Shown here in pieces: positions 26,171 through 35,269 of a stretch of 64,000 nucleotides of DNA. Each line of letters opens with the position of its first letter. The first letter of the stretch is position 1. The stretch spans positions 62,001-126,000 of the forward strand of contig CAZXCU010000009.1 in assembly GCA_964639245.1 (NCBI GenBank), read 5' to 3'. A program made the translations under genes and the position numbers. The stretch is from SB15 sp964639245 (GTDB lineage Bacteria > Chloroflexota > Anaerolineae > Aggregatilineales > J027). The notes under the pieces are model-generated. The model was not told where the DNA came from. It ran no database searches and saw nothing but the letters and a program-made list of their open reading frames with translations.

Positions 26171-26390
26171 ATCGATTCATCAGCGCGGTGATACACTCCA
26201 GCGCCACCGCCACGATAATCACCACGCCAGCCGCCAGCATAACCCACATAATCGCTAGCCAGATTTCAGGGGTGGACGAATTGGCATCCACCGTGAGCGA
26301 CCCCACCAACGCCGATGCTGTAAACGCTGCGAAGGCCGCCATCAGCAGCCACGTATTTTGTCGTAATGCCTGGGTGAATTTGCTCAACAT
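26169..26390 (-). CDS. Small two-helix membrane protein
   Basis: 73 aa from ATG 26390 (SD GAAGGA, 9-bp spacing; the upstream TTG is less likely). Two predicted membrane helices are TWLLMAAFAAFTASALVGSL and IWLAIMWVMLAAGVVIIVAV. No family was recognised. It is convergent with the acyl-CoA dehydrogenase gene. Confidence 0.65.
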   Translation of the reverse strand: MLSKFTQALRQNTWLLMAAFAAFTASALVGSLTVDANSSTPEIWLAIMWVMLAAGVVIIVAVALECITALMNR

Positions 26391-26459
26391 GGTCAAAAAT
26401 CCTTCATTAAAAAAATGACTATTTCGATGAAGAAAATTGTACCGCAGCCAGCAGAATTG

Positions 26460-26825
26460 TTAAACAACCGCCACTGCTAAGGTGGGGTCAGTTTCGGAGA
26501 GGAATTGCAGGGCTTGGGCTTGTGAATCGACATGGCAGACGCGCAATCCCCGTTGTTGGCTGGCAACTGACCAGATGTACCGCAGTAGCCGATTTTGCAC
26601 GCCGTAAACAACGATCCAACCAATACGGGGATGGTCAAACAGCGCAATTTCATCAAAATCGTGGAACACAGGCAGCAGTTCGCGGTCTTGGATGACCACA
26701 TGCACAGCCGACGAAGTACCCCGATTCAACGTCAGCCCAATCTGATGGTCAAGTTCCGCCAGTGTGACTCGGCAACCAATCCGCACTAGCAGCACCCGAT
26801 GTTCTATCAACCACACCACATCCAT
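26460..26825 (-). CDS. SpoIIAA/STAS-like small protein (paralog 2, divergent)
   Basis: 121 aa from ATG 26825, placed 3-6 bp after SD GAGGGGG. MDVVWLIEHRVLLVRIG, VHVVIQDRELLPVFHDFDEI, IGWIVVYGVQNRLLRYIWSV and a final DSQAQALQFLSE align segment by segment with the proteins at 5000-5449 and 54244-54669. It would be a small cytoplasmic alpha/beta domain. The role is unknown, and placement in the same family is an inference from the pattern. Confidence 0.65.
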   Translation of the reverse strand: MDVVWLIEHRVLLVRIGCRVTLAELDHQIGLTLNRGTSSAVHVVIQDRELLPVFHDFDEIALFDHPRIGWIVVYGVQNRLLRYIWSVASQQRGLRVCHVDSQAQALQFLSETDPTLAVAVV

Positions 26826-26915
26826 CATTTGCCCCCTCATAAATTAGCTAGAGCATAGCATATTTAGGCAGGACAAGGCGTGAAAAATTCTTCAGAATTA
26901 CCTTCAGTGTCACAC

Positions 26916-29900
26916 TTAGGACACTTCTGACGTAAATCTTTCGTTAATTTCACGCAGGAGTTCGCGGGCTTCTTCCAGCCAATAGGTCGCGCCCATATTT
27001 TTTAAGCGCCGATAGGCTTTTTCGACCTCTACCGCCGCCATATTCCAGTTTTCTTGGCTCATCCGGTAGCGTCCCACCAGCAAATGCAGTCGCGCCCGCG
27101 TCAGGTCATCACCGGGCGTTTCGCCAATATCGCGGGTCAGGTTATAGACCCGGACAAACGCCTCAATCTGACCGTTGCCAAGCAAAATTTCCATCAACAT
27201 GACATACGCTCGCAGACGCAGCAGCCCATAGGCATGTTTGGGCAATAAATGGATGGCATGTTCAACGGCATCACGGGCGGCTGTCCACCAACGGGCGGTG
27301 CGGGCCGCTTTCGCTAGCGCCAGATACCCTTCACTCAAAGACAGCGTATCCCCCAACTGTTTTGCCAACTCCAAGCCGGAATTGGCCTGTTGAAAAGCCC
27401 GTACCAGATCGCCTTTGAGCGCCAACCCCTCCGCATAGGTGCTGTGGATCTGTACCCGCAGCATAACCATTTCGGCAAAGGGGGCGATTTGCAGCGCCGT
27501 TTCTAATTGTTCAATCAAGGCATCGAATTGACCTTCGTACATGGCAACCAGCGCCAGCCGCAGCCGCACATGCAGAATCGATTCAACATTCCCCACGTCT
27601 TCAAAACGGGAAAGGGCTTTCAGGTAATAATCACGGGCTTTTTTGAGGTTGCCGAGCATTTCCTGCAGATTACCCGCCAGCAGATAACTTTCTGCCGTGA
27701 TGAATTTGTAATCCAATTTTTCTTGCACTTCCAAAGCACGGCTCGCCGCTTTCCAAGCCTGCTGGAACTGCCCGCGTCCCTGATGCAAACGCGCCAGAAA
27801 CTGCCATAAACGCGGCAGTTGATAGGTCAACCCCGCGTCCCCGGCCTTAAAAATTGCCATGCCCAGCAGCGACTTCGCAACTTCAATATCGCCATGCCGG
27901 AAATGTGCCATCGCCTGCGCGTACAGGACATCCACCTGAAGATTAATATTATTGACGGACGGCACATCGGAACGTAGGAGCATCATCGCATTGCTATAAA
28001 TTTTGAGCAGCGCCGGAATCTGCCCGATTTGGCTAAGCAGTTCGCCCTCAAACAGCATCAACCGCACGCGCTGTTCTTCGGTCAGGCTTTGCTGACGGTT
28101 GATGGCACGTAAGGTTTTTTCAGCTTCTTCGGCTTGCCCCAAACGCAGCAGCACTTCCGCCCGCCCCAACATCAGATTCAGCCGCACCACTTCCGATGGA
28201 TGATGGTCAAGCGCAGCATCATAATAGATGAGGGCTTCTTCTGGCGCATCAAACGAACGTACCTGCGCCAATTTTTTGAGCAGCGCGGGACGGGCAATGT
28301 CATGCAACCGCGCAAGATGGGCATGGGTATCGGCGGGGCTGTGCATCGCATTCAGCGCCGACCATGCGTAGCTATGTAAAAGTTGGGTGTAGGGTGCGTC
28401 CAACTGGCGATAAAAATTTTCCCACTCATTGGAATGGACAAATCGCCAGACCAGCGCCTCATCGGTGGGTTCAAGGTAATTTTGTTGCGCCAATTCCACC
28501 AATGAATGCGCCAAATTTGGCACGCCCGCCATCCGTCGCAGCACCCGCACCGAAAATTCACGTCCCAGCACCGCCGCGCAATCCAGAATCCAACGGGCGG
28601 TCAGGTCAAGCGCTTCGAGTTCCGCCTCCCGTGCAGGGGCATGGCGGGTGGGTAGCGACACACGCACCGAACGTTCCGGCAAAGCCCGCTGCACCCGCTG
28701 GACAAGTTTTTGCCAGCGAACATTGCCTTCTGGTCGGGCGGTCATCACCACCATCAAGGGATAGTGAGACATCAACGGCAAAATGGCGCGGAGGGCTTGC
28801 AAGGTGGCGCTGTCCATCAGATGAACATCATCAATCACCATCAAGACAGGCCGTGTCCGCAGTAGCGCCGTTAAACTCATATGAAAAGCCGTGATATAGG
28901 CCCGTTGGCGCTCTTGCGGGTCAATAATTTGCACATGAATATCTGACCCCAACCAATCGCGCAGCACGCCAAACGGTTCATAGCGGGTTTCCACTGTCCC
29001 GCGCATTTGTAACAACATGGCGGGAACACTGCTACGAATTTCGGCCCGCAAAATATCCAGAATGCGCGTTTTGCCCGACCCTGCCAGCCCTTCCAGCATG
29101 ACCAATCCGCCCTGCTGCTGGCTGATAAAGCGCGTGACCACCCCATCAACCGCTTCCATGACCACCTGATAATCGGCTTCTAAGGTGCTGCGGTTCGGCA
29201 GAATCCGCGATTTGATATGCTGGTAGGGGGTTACCAGTGTCCACCAGCGCAGCCCATTCTGGTAGGGCATCAAACCATATTCATAATGCGCTTCAGTTTC
29301 CAGATAAATCGGGTCGTCCACCAGCACCGTATTCAAGGGCGCTTGACTCAACTGCTGCTGGGCATGTTTGAAAAATCCCGCCCGTGTCACGGTTTCAATC
29401 CCCTGCGCCAGTTCGTGCGCTTCATACGGCAGCATCCCGGTTGCCGCCGCAATCCGAAAAGTGAGGGGTTTTTTCTGACGTTCGCGCTGGCTTTGTTCGC
29501 TCAAAGGCTTCAAAATTTCATAAAATGCAAGGGCGGTTTCCACCACCATTTCAGCATTGCGCGATTCGGTGTTGAACAACACAAACAGGCCTTCGCCCAG
29601 AGGTTCTGTGATGCCACCCTGCCGCACCGCCACCTCCAGCAACGATGTGCGGGTGGCATCTGTCCATGCGCCGCTGAGTTCCACCCACAACAGCGCGACT
29701 CCTGTATGGGTTGCGCCCGCTTCTGGCAGTTTTTCATCGCCGTCCACGGGTACTGATTTCAAAAATTCCCATGTTTTCTGGTAGGCCGTCACCGCGCCCA
29801 TCTGCAAAAAGCGTCCGGCGGCCTCCCCCAGCGCAAGGCGGGCATGGTGGGTATCGCCAAAACGCAGACTCACCCGCCCCGATTCATACAGGGTTTGCGC

Positions 29901-30620
29901 CACTTCATAGGGTTCGTTGGCACGGCGGAAAAATTCAATCGCCTGTTCAAACGATTGGCGGGCTTCTTTGTACTCTTTGACCACCATCCCCAGCGCCCGC
30001 CGTGTGAGCGCAATGCTGATTTCGCTGTCGCCGTCCAAAGCAGTCAGGAGGGTGAGAGTCGCCCACTCCGCCGCGTGAGCATCATTTTGACGGGCTAAAA
30101 TTTCGGCACGCCATGCCTGCCCTTCCAGTTGAAAATAGGGTATCGCTTCCAGTTCACGGGCCAGCAGTTTGGCCTGTTCAAATTCGCGGGCATCAATCGC
30201 CAAACGCAGCCATTCGCGTTTACCGGCAAGGTCGCCGGCGCGGGTTGCCATATGCAGCAGCCGCTTACCCGCCGCCTCTTCGCCCATCCGCACCAAGATG
30301 AGGCCTAATTGCCGTTGAATCGCGGCTAAAAAAGCGGGCTTGGTCTTGCTCCGGTCACACACCGCCAAGGCACTTTCGAGGTGCAGTCGTGCCGTCCGCC
30401 AACGTCCCAAACGCAGCCAATACCCCGCTAAATCGAGCAGCGCCCGCGTCAGCATCGGTGATTCGTGCTGGTAACGGCGTACCGCGTCCGTCAGGGTAGA
30501 AAGGGTATCCACGGTCATGGTGCGCCGTGCGGCATTGAGAGGAGTCGCGCACATGGGGCAGGTAGCTGCCTGCGATTCACGGTAGCAGACCGGGCAAAAA
30601 GTTGTTGTTCGCGCACCCAC
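26916..30620 (-). CDS. Zinc ribbon - TPR - cyclase-like - STAND ATPase - TPR regulator
   Basis: 1234 aa. A zinc ribbon lies at residues 9-23 (CPVC...CPMC). TPR-like helices run from about 35 to 300. A degenerate class III nucleotidyl cyclase-like domain (VALLWVELSGAW ... EGLFVLFN ... FRIAAATGML) spans about 310-470 but lacks a clear pair of metal-binding Asp, so it is probably inactive. A STAND/AAA-type ATPase has P-loop EGLAGSGKTR (about 510) and Walker B VLMVIDDVHLMD (about 590). A long TPR superhelix follows to the end. This is the domain order of Chloroflexota cyclase-ATPase-TPR regulators. It starts at a GTG without a good SD, so the start is uncertain. Confidence 0.88.
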   Translation of the reverse strand: MGARTTTFCPVCYRESQAATCPMCATPLNAARRTMTVDTLSTLTDAVRRYQHESPMLTRALLDLAGYWLRLGRWRTARLHLESALAVCDRSKTKPAFLAAIQRQLGLILVRMGEEAAGKRLLHMATRAGDLAGKREWLRLAIDAREFEQAKLLARELEAIPYFQLEGQAWRAEILARQNDAHAAEWATLTLLTALDGDSEISIALTRRALGMVVKEYKEARQSFEQAIEFFRRANEPYEVAQTLYESGRVSLRFGDTHHARLALGEAAGRFLQMGAVTAYQKTWEFLKSVPVDGDEKLPEAGATHTGVALLWVELSGAWTDATRTSLLEVAVRQGGITEPLGEGLFVLFNTESRNAEMVVETALAFYEILKPLSEQSQRERQKKPLTFRIAAATGMLPYEAHELAQGIETVTRAGFFKHAQQQLSQAPLNTVLVDDPIYLETEAHYEYGLMPYQNGLRWWTLVTPYQHIKSRILPNRSTLEADYQVVMEAVDGVVTRFISQQQGGLVMLEGLAGSGKTRILDILRAEIRSSVPAMLLQMRGTVETRYEPFGVLRDWLGSDIHVQIIDPQERQRAYITAFHMSLTALLRTRPVLMVIDDVHLMDSATLQALRAILPLMSHYPLMVVMTARPEGNVRWQKLVQRVQRALPERSVRVSLPTRHAPAREAELEALDLTARWILDCAAVLGREFSVRVLRRMAGVPNLAHSLVELAQQNYLEPTDEALVWRFVHSNEWENFYRQLDAPYTQLLHSYAWSALNAMHSPADTHAHLARLHDIARPALLKKLAQVRSFDAPEEALIYYDAALDHHPSEVVRLNLMLGRAEVLLRLGQAEEAEKTLRAINRQQSLTEEQRVRLMLFEGELLSQIGQIPALLKIYSNAMMLLRSDVPSVNNINLQVDVLYAQAMAHFRHGDIEVAKSLLGMAIFKAGDAGLTYQLPRLWQFLARLHQGRGQFQQAWKAASRALEVQEKLDYKFITAESYLLAGNLQEMLGNLKKARDYYLKALSRFEDVGNVESILHVRLRLALVAMYEGQFDALIEQLETALQIAPFAEMVMLRVQIHSTYAEGLALKGDLVRAFQQANSGLELAKQLGDTLSLSEGYLALAKAARTARWWTAARDAVEHAIHLLPKHAYGLLRLRAYVMLMEILLGNGQIEAFVRVYNLTRDIGETPGDDLTRARLHLLVGRYRMSQENWNMAAVEVEKAYRRLKNMGATYWLEEARELLREINERFTSEVS

Positions 30621-30811
30621 AGGAAAATATCTCGTCCCAAATATTCCTCAGAGTATAGCATTATTATGGCTAGGGAGAAAAGCAAGTTAGAAGACTTTAA
30701 CATCCCGCCTAAAAAGCCCACCTCAGAACAAATTACCAACAACTCTATTAGCGCTTTTTTTTATCTACTCTATAATTAGATGAAGAATGGCTAAAACTAT
30801 TGAGATAAATC

Positions 30812-32014
30812 ATGACAGAACACGCACCATGGGTCATCGAGATTTTTGTACCCCGCATGAATGCACCTATCAAAGTTAAAATTGATGAGCAGATTATTTT
30901 GGGGCGTAGTGTGGTGGGCAGTCCCGACCAACCCGATATTGATTTAGGGCCGTATGGTGGCGAAGAATACGGCGTTTCGCGCCAACACGTCTCCATTTTT
31001 CCGCAGGGCGACCAGTTGTTTGTGGTTGACCTTGAAAGTCAGAACGGCTCAAAAATAGACGGCGAACGCCTGCCGCCGCATACCCCTTCTCCTTTACATC
31101 ATGGCGTGAAACTCGATTTGGGACGGATGCCTCTCAAAGTCAACATGGTCGTTTCGCCTACCCGTGGCAGCCAAATCTACAAACAACCCACCCTCAAATT
31201 GGAGGATAAACCACCGATTAAAGGCAAAGGCGAACAAATTCTCATCGTGGAAGACGACCCCGAAGTCGCTAAAGTGTTGGCGCTGGTCATGGAAAAAAAC
31301 GGCTATGTTGCCCGCACCGCCCACGAAGTCCTGAGCGCCATCCGTGCCTTTAACCAGAAGCGCCCGCAAGCGATTCTGCTGGATTTGATGCTGCCGGACA
31401 TGAACGGACTCGAATTTTGTCGTTATGTGCGGCGCGATGTCGTCAAAAATACGATTCCGGTGGTGGTGGTCAGCGCGGATAAAAACGAACTTCACGCGGC
31501 GGAAGCCATGCAAGCTGGCGCAGATTTTTTCCTGACCAAACCCGTTAGCGCCCTTGAATTGCAGCAGGTGGTGTCCATGCTCATCACCCAGCACGAAAAA
31601 GGTGTGACCACCGTACAAACCAAACAACTCATCGGGACAGCCCCCTTGCAAGCCATCGCGCCGGAAAGCCGTAACAATTCCTGTGTAATTTATATTGCCG
31701 GACATAGCGATGCACCCATCACCCTGAACGTGAACAACACCGTTTCTTTTGGACGGACACACAGCACGGGCAGCCTCAAAACCCACATTGACCTGACCCG
31801 TTTTGATGCCATCAATATGGGGGTCTCGCGGGTGCATATGTACTTGCATTGGAAAGATGAGCATTTTTACGTGGAGGACTTGGGCAGCACCAACGGAACA
31901 TTCCGCAACGGTTTTCCGCTTGAGCCAAACGACCCCACCCAGATTACCAACGCGGACGAAATCCGCTTGGGACAACTGCGGATGTACATTTATTTTCTGG
32001 ACAATCCGTCCTAG
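30812..32014 (+). CDS. FHA - receiver - FHA signalling protein
   Basis: 400 aa. FHA domain 1 (about 10-110) has GRS...YGVSRQHVSI and SQNGSKIDGE. A receiver domain (about 145-265) has VEDD, phosphoacceptor LLDLMLPDMNGLEF, VVVSADK and FFLTKPVSALEL. FHA domain 2 (about 295-395) has FGRTHSTGSL, GVSRVHMYLHW and DLGSTNGTFRNG. All key FHA and receiver residues are present. A receiver flanked by two phosphothreonine-binding domains would couple His-Asp signalling to Ser/Thr kinase signalling. No kinase is adjacent. Confidence 0.93.
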   Translation: MTEHAPWVIEIFVPRMNAPIKVKIDEQIILGRSVVGSPDQPDIDLGPYGGEEYGVSRQHVSIFPQGDQLFVVDLESQNGSKIDGERLPPHTPSPLHHGVKLDLGRMPLKVNMVVSPTRGSQIYKQPTLKLEDKPPIKGKGEQILIVEDDPEVAKVLALVMEKNGYVARTAHEVLSAIRAFNQKRPQAILLDLMLPDMNGLEFCRYVRRDVVKNTIPVVVVSADKNELHAAEAMQAGADFFLTKPVSALELQQVVSMLITQHEKGVTTVQTKQLIGTAPLQAIAPESRNNSCVIYIAGHSDAPITLNVNNTVSFGRTHSTGSLKTHIDLTRFDAINMGVSRVHMYLHWKDEHFYVEDLGSTNGTFRNGFPLEPNDPTQITNADEIRLGQLRMYIYFLDNPS

Positions 32015-32062
32015 CGTAAAATATCGACCCTCCGCAAGGAGTCTGACCTTTTGGAAATGTTT

Positions 32063-32092
32063 GTTCCCCTCTCCATTTGTTGGAGAGGGGTG
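32063..32092. terminator. Stem-loop between convergent genes
   Basis: CCCCTCTCCA / TGGAGAGGGG palindrome about 50 bp after the FHA-REC-FHA stop and just beyond the end of the small membrane protein on the minus strand. The T-tract is weak. Confidence 0.6.
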
Positions 32093-32110
32093 AGGAAAAT
32101 TGGGGTTTTG

Positions 32111-32245
32111 CTATAGCACGAACATCCAAACCACGGTCAGGATGCAGCACATCAACCCGACGAAAAACACACATCCGAACAGACATTCCAAGCTGTTAAA
32201 CACCATCTCAAACGGCATGGTGATGAGGTCAAAGAGAATATCCAT
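32111..32245 (-). CDS. Small 44-aa membrane protein
   Basis: ATG at 32245 with SD GCAGGAG. It begins MDILFDLITMPFEMVFNSLE and continues into one strongly hydrophobic segment (GCVFFVGLMCCILTVVWMFV) ending in Leu and a stop. It has four Cys residues and is single-pass. No family was recognised. Confidence 0.6.
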   Translation of the reverse strand: MDILFDLITMPFEMVFNSLECLFGCVFFVGLMCCILTVVWMFVL

Positions 32246-32296
32246 CTTGTTACTCCTGCTGCGACTCGTTTTATAGAATCATACGCCAAAAAAACG

Positions 32297-32989
32297 CTAA
32301 AGTTGCGCTTGGAGCAGGGTCAGCAGTTCACGCAGGTTATGAATTTCGTGGTCAGGCACAATTTTAGTAGTGTTCTTCTGACGCTGGTAGTTATACCAGA
32401 CCCCAATCCCCCCGACTCCCTGAATACCCGCCACGTCCGATTCTAAATTGTCGCCGATGTGCATAATTTCCGACGGTTCACAGCCCGCTAATTTCGCCGC
32501 ATATTGAAAAATTTCCGGGTTGGGTTTGCGAATTTTGAGTGTGTGCCAGTTGATGGCAAAGTCGAAATAGGTCTCCAACCCTGCTTCTTCCGGCAAACTG
32601 GTTCCGTTGGTAATCCAACCGACTTTGTACTGGTGGCGCAATCCCGAGAGCGTTTCATCCACATCGGGGAAAATGGCTAAATCGGCATCCCGCGCTGCAA
32701 TATAAATTTGCAACAGATTGTCGGTGAGCATTTCGTCGGAAATACCCGTTGCTTCCAGCATTTGAAAAATGACCGTCCGCCGTGCGCTTAGATAATCAAT
32801 GGTCTCGGGGTCGGACTCAGCAAAAATTTTCCGCACCCCGCCATACAGTGCATCATGAATGGCTTGATAATCTAGCCGGGTGTGGGGTTGCATGGCTTCG
32901 GCAAGCGCGTTCATGCCACGCTGCACCCGCACGGTCAAATCCCAGAGTGTATCGTCCGCATCAAAAGTGATGAGTTTGAGGTGTTCCAT
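32297..32989 (-). CDS. HAD-IA hydrolase (YjjG-like)
   Basis: 230 aa. Motif I is FDADDTLWD, motif II is ITNGTS, the motif III Lys is in LKIRKPNPEIFQYA, and motif IV is HIGDNLESDVAG. A helical C1 cap lies between motifs I and II. It resembles the YjjG/haloacid dehalogenase-like nucleotidase subgroup, so a (deoxy)nucleoside monophosphate is a possible substrate. Confidence 0.92.
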   Translation of the reverse strand: MEHLKLITFDADDTLWDLTVRVQRGMNALAEAMQPHTRLDYQAIHDALYGGVRKIFAESDPETIDYLSARRTVIFQMLEATGISDEMLTDNLLQIYIAARDADLAIFPDVDETLSGLRHQYKVGWITNGTSLPEEAGLETYFDFAINWHTLKIRKPNPEIFQYAAKLAGCEPSEIMHIGDNLESDVAGIQGVGGIGVWYNYQRQKNTTKIVPDHEIHNLRELLTLLQAQL

Positions 32990-33060
32990 ATCAAATCTCT
33001 TTGTTCCATTACCGGGTTTGCATGATATATTATTTTGAAAGTGTCGATAGGAAAAATTTT

Positions 33061-34008
33061 ATGAATCCAACTATTTATTCAATTCGCAACCTCAATGCCC
33101 TCCTAAAAGCCACTCTCGAAAAAGAAATGCAGGCAAAACCTGTTTCCCTTGAAGGAAAAATCCACAAAACCCCCAATTTATCCGAGAGAGGTCATCTGTA
33201 TTTTACGCTTGAAGATAAAGGGTACACCATTGATTGTATGCTACGAGAGGAGCAAAGAGCAACCATTGGATTTACCCTGCAAAAAGGCATGGAAGTTGAA
33301 ATCTATGGTACAGCGATTATTTTTGAAAAAACAGCACTGCTTCAAATCGAAGTGGAGCAGGTTCACTTATTAGATAGACCGAACAACGCTGAATTTGCAA
33401 ACGCAATAACCAACCTGAAGAACAAAGGCTTGTGGCCCAAACAAAAACTCTCCATTCCCAGTCAAATTAAGAAAATTGGCTTAATCACCAGTAAACATAG
33501 CGATGCAATTCATGACTTTGAAAATACCTACCGTGAAGAAGCCAAAAATAATGCTGCCGCAGTACAAGTGATTGATGTTCGTGTCGCCGGACAATATGCC
33601 CCTCAAGAAATTTCGGACGCTATCTATCGACTGAATCGTGAACAGACTGTCGATGTTATCGTTCTCACACGCGGGGGTGGTCGTGCCTCTGAATTGGCGA
33701 TTTTTAACGACACATTAATTGTGGAAGCAATTTGTCGGTCAACCATTCCGGTGGTTACAGGCATAGGCCATGACCGAGATGAAACCCTCGCCGACCAAGC
33801 CGCAGATAAAGCCACGCGCACGCCCACCGCAGCCGCATATTTTCTTGCGACAGGCCAAGTTTTCAGTGAGCGAACTGATTTACCAACCGAAGAAACAGAC
33901 TTTATCAATTCGCAATCACCTCCCATTGGCAATACATGGATGCCGTATGTGGTTGGCGTGATGGCAGTGGCGATTGTAATTTTGCTGCTGCTGCTCGTTT
34001 TGCAGTAA
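33061..34008 (+). CDS. Exonuclease VII large-subunit-like protein with C-terminal membrane anchor
   Basis: 315 aa from ATG 33061 (SD AGGA). An OB-fold like that of XseA (HLYFTLEDKGYTIDCML) is followed by the XseA catalytic-core signatures LKNKGLWP, IGLITSKHSDAIHDF, VIVLTRGGGRASELAIFND, PVVTGIGHDRDETLADQAA and ATRTPTAAAYF. The long coiled coil and C-terminal domain that bind XseB in true ExoVII are absent. The protein instead ends with a hydrophobic helix (YVVGVMAVAIVILLLLLVLQ). No xseB is in the window. A membrane-tethered ssDNA nuclease would be unusual. A second, anchorless paralog is at 38833. Confidence 0.85.
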   Translation: MNPTIYSIRNLNALLKATLEKEMQAKPVSLEGKIHKTPNLSERGHLYFTLEDKGYTIDCMLREEQRATIGFTLQKGMEVEIYGTAIIFEKTALLQIEVEQVHLLDRPNNAEFANAITNLKNKGLWPKQKLSIPSQIKKIGLITSKHSDAIHDFENTYREEAKNNAAAVQVIDVRVAGQYAPQEISDAIYRLNREQTVDVIVLTRGGGRASELAIFNDTLIVEAICRSTIPVVTGIGHDRDETLADQAADKATRTPTAAAYFLATGQVFSERTDLPTEETDFINSQSPPIGNTWMPYVVGVMAVAIVILLLLLVLQ

Positions 34009-34106
34009 TCCGCCGAAAGTCGGAGAGAAAATCCGACCCCCGCCACACGCCGTCCCCGCCGCTTGTTCATACAATGGGGCAGCATAGAGGGAAAGAAGGT
34101 TTTCAG

Positions 34107-35138
34107 ATGCGATTCATGCTGTTTTTGGTGCTGCTCATCGGTGTACTAGCTCCCGCAATCTCCGTATCCTTTGCCCAACCAGACTCCCAACAGGAAATTT
34201 TATCGGGCGAACTCCCCGGCGCGGAGTCGGTCAACCGCCACGAAATGGACATTCCGGCCTTTCATCAGGTGCGCGTCACGCTGCGTTCCACCACCTTTGA
34301 CCCCTATCTGGAGGTTTATACAGTGGCAGAGCGAACCATCGGTGAAAATGACGATACGGATGGCAGTTTAAACGCAGTCGTTGAATTTACCGCGATGGAA
34401 GCCGAAACCTATATTTTTCAGGTCAGCAGCCGAAACGGGGACGGCGCATATGAAATCGAAGTCACCCTGACCGCAATGAGCAAGCTGAATTTTGGGGTCA
34501 CATGGGCGGAATTTTTGTTCCCCGATGTTCCCGCTCGCAGTTATTATTTTGAAGCGGAACGTGGCGACGTGCTGATCGTGAGCGTCACGGATATTGCCAG
34601 CAGCGCCCCGTCCGTCGGATTTACCCTGTCCGATGCCAACGGCGACTCACTCTATAGCAATTTTGTCTATGATACCCGTGACCATGTACTCGGTGCGCCG
34701 ATTGCTATTCCCGCCGAGGGTGTTTACCAGTTGGAATTCTGGATCAGTTTGCAAGACCCCAACACCGGACGATTTGTGGAAGGACAGGCGGAATTTTTTC
34801 TCCGCATCGAGCGTGACCCCATCGAAGTTATTCACTACGGGGATACGGTAGAAGGCACATTGACCGAAGATAATCAGGTCGCCATTTACCAGTTGGATGG
34901 GTTACAGTCGGCAGGCATTCATGCAGTGGTTGACAGTGAGATAGATACCACGCTGGGAATTCAGTACATTTCTAACGGCTACGAACTCTACTACAGCGAT
35001 GATGATGGCGCGGGTTTTAACCCCGAATTTTTTAATTACCGGCTCCACACCGACACCCAATATCTCCTGATTGTGCGTCCTGCTGAACGTGGCCTAACGG
35101 GAACCTTTACCCTCACCGTCACCCGTGCCGAACGCTAA
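34107..35138 (+). CDS. Secreted PPC-domain protein
   Basis: 343 aa from ATG 34107 (SD AAGG). The signal peptide is MRFMLFLVLLIGVLAPAISV ending near FAQ. Two or three beta-sandwich repeats resemble bacterial pre-peptidase C-terminal domains: HQVRVTLRSTTFDPYLEVYT...GENDDTDGSLNAVVEFTA and the final YGDTVEGTLTEDNQVAIYQL. No protease domain is attached. It is followed 131 bp later by a longer paralog. Probably an extracytoplasmic binding protein. Confidence 0.85.
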   Translation: MRFMLFLVLLIGVLAPAISVSFAQPDSQQEILSGELPGAESVNRHEMDIPAFHQVRVTLRSTTFDPYLEVYTVAERTIGENDDTDGSLNAVVEFTAMEAETYIFQVSSRNGDGAYEIEVTLTAMSKLNFGVTWAEFLFPDVPARSYYFEAERGDVLIVSVTDIASSAPSVGFTLSDANGDSLYSNFVYDTRDHVLGAPIAIPAEGVYQLEFWISLQDPNTGRFVEGQAEFFLRIERDPIEVIHYGDTVEGTLTEDNQVAIYQLDGLQSAGIHAVVDSEIDTTLGIQYISNGYELYYSDDDGAGFNPEFFNYRLHTDTQYLLIVRPAERGLTGTFTLTVTRAER

Positions 35139-35269
35139 ATCCGATAAAAATGTTGTAAAAATCAGGGAATTGTCAGGCAGATGCGACCCCACCACGCCCT
35201 ACCCGCCAATTCCCATCCAATGAAAAAGTCCTTAGAATGGAACTGTAATTGCACATCATGGGAGACGTT

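Noticed and set aside
31094..31975. 293-codon antisense frame in the FHA-REC-FHA gene
   Set aside because: No start signal or recognisable domain; the sense gene has three intact domains.
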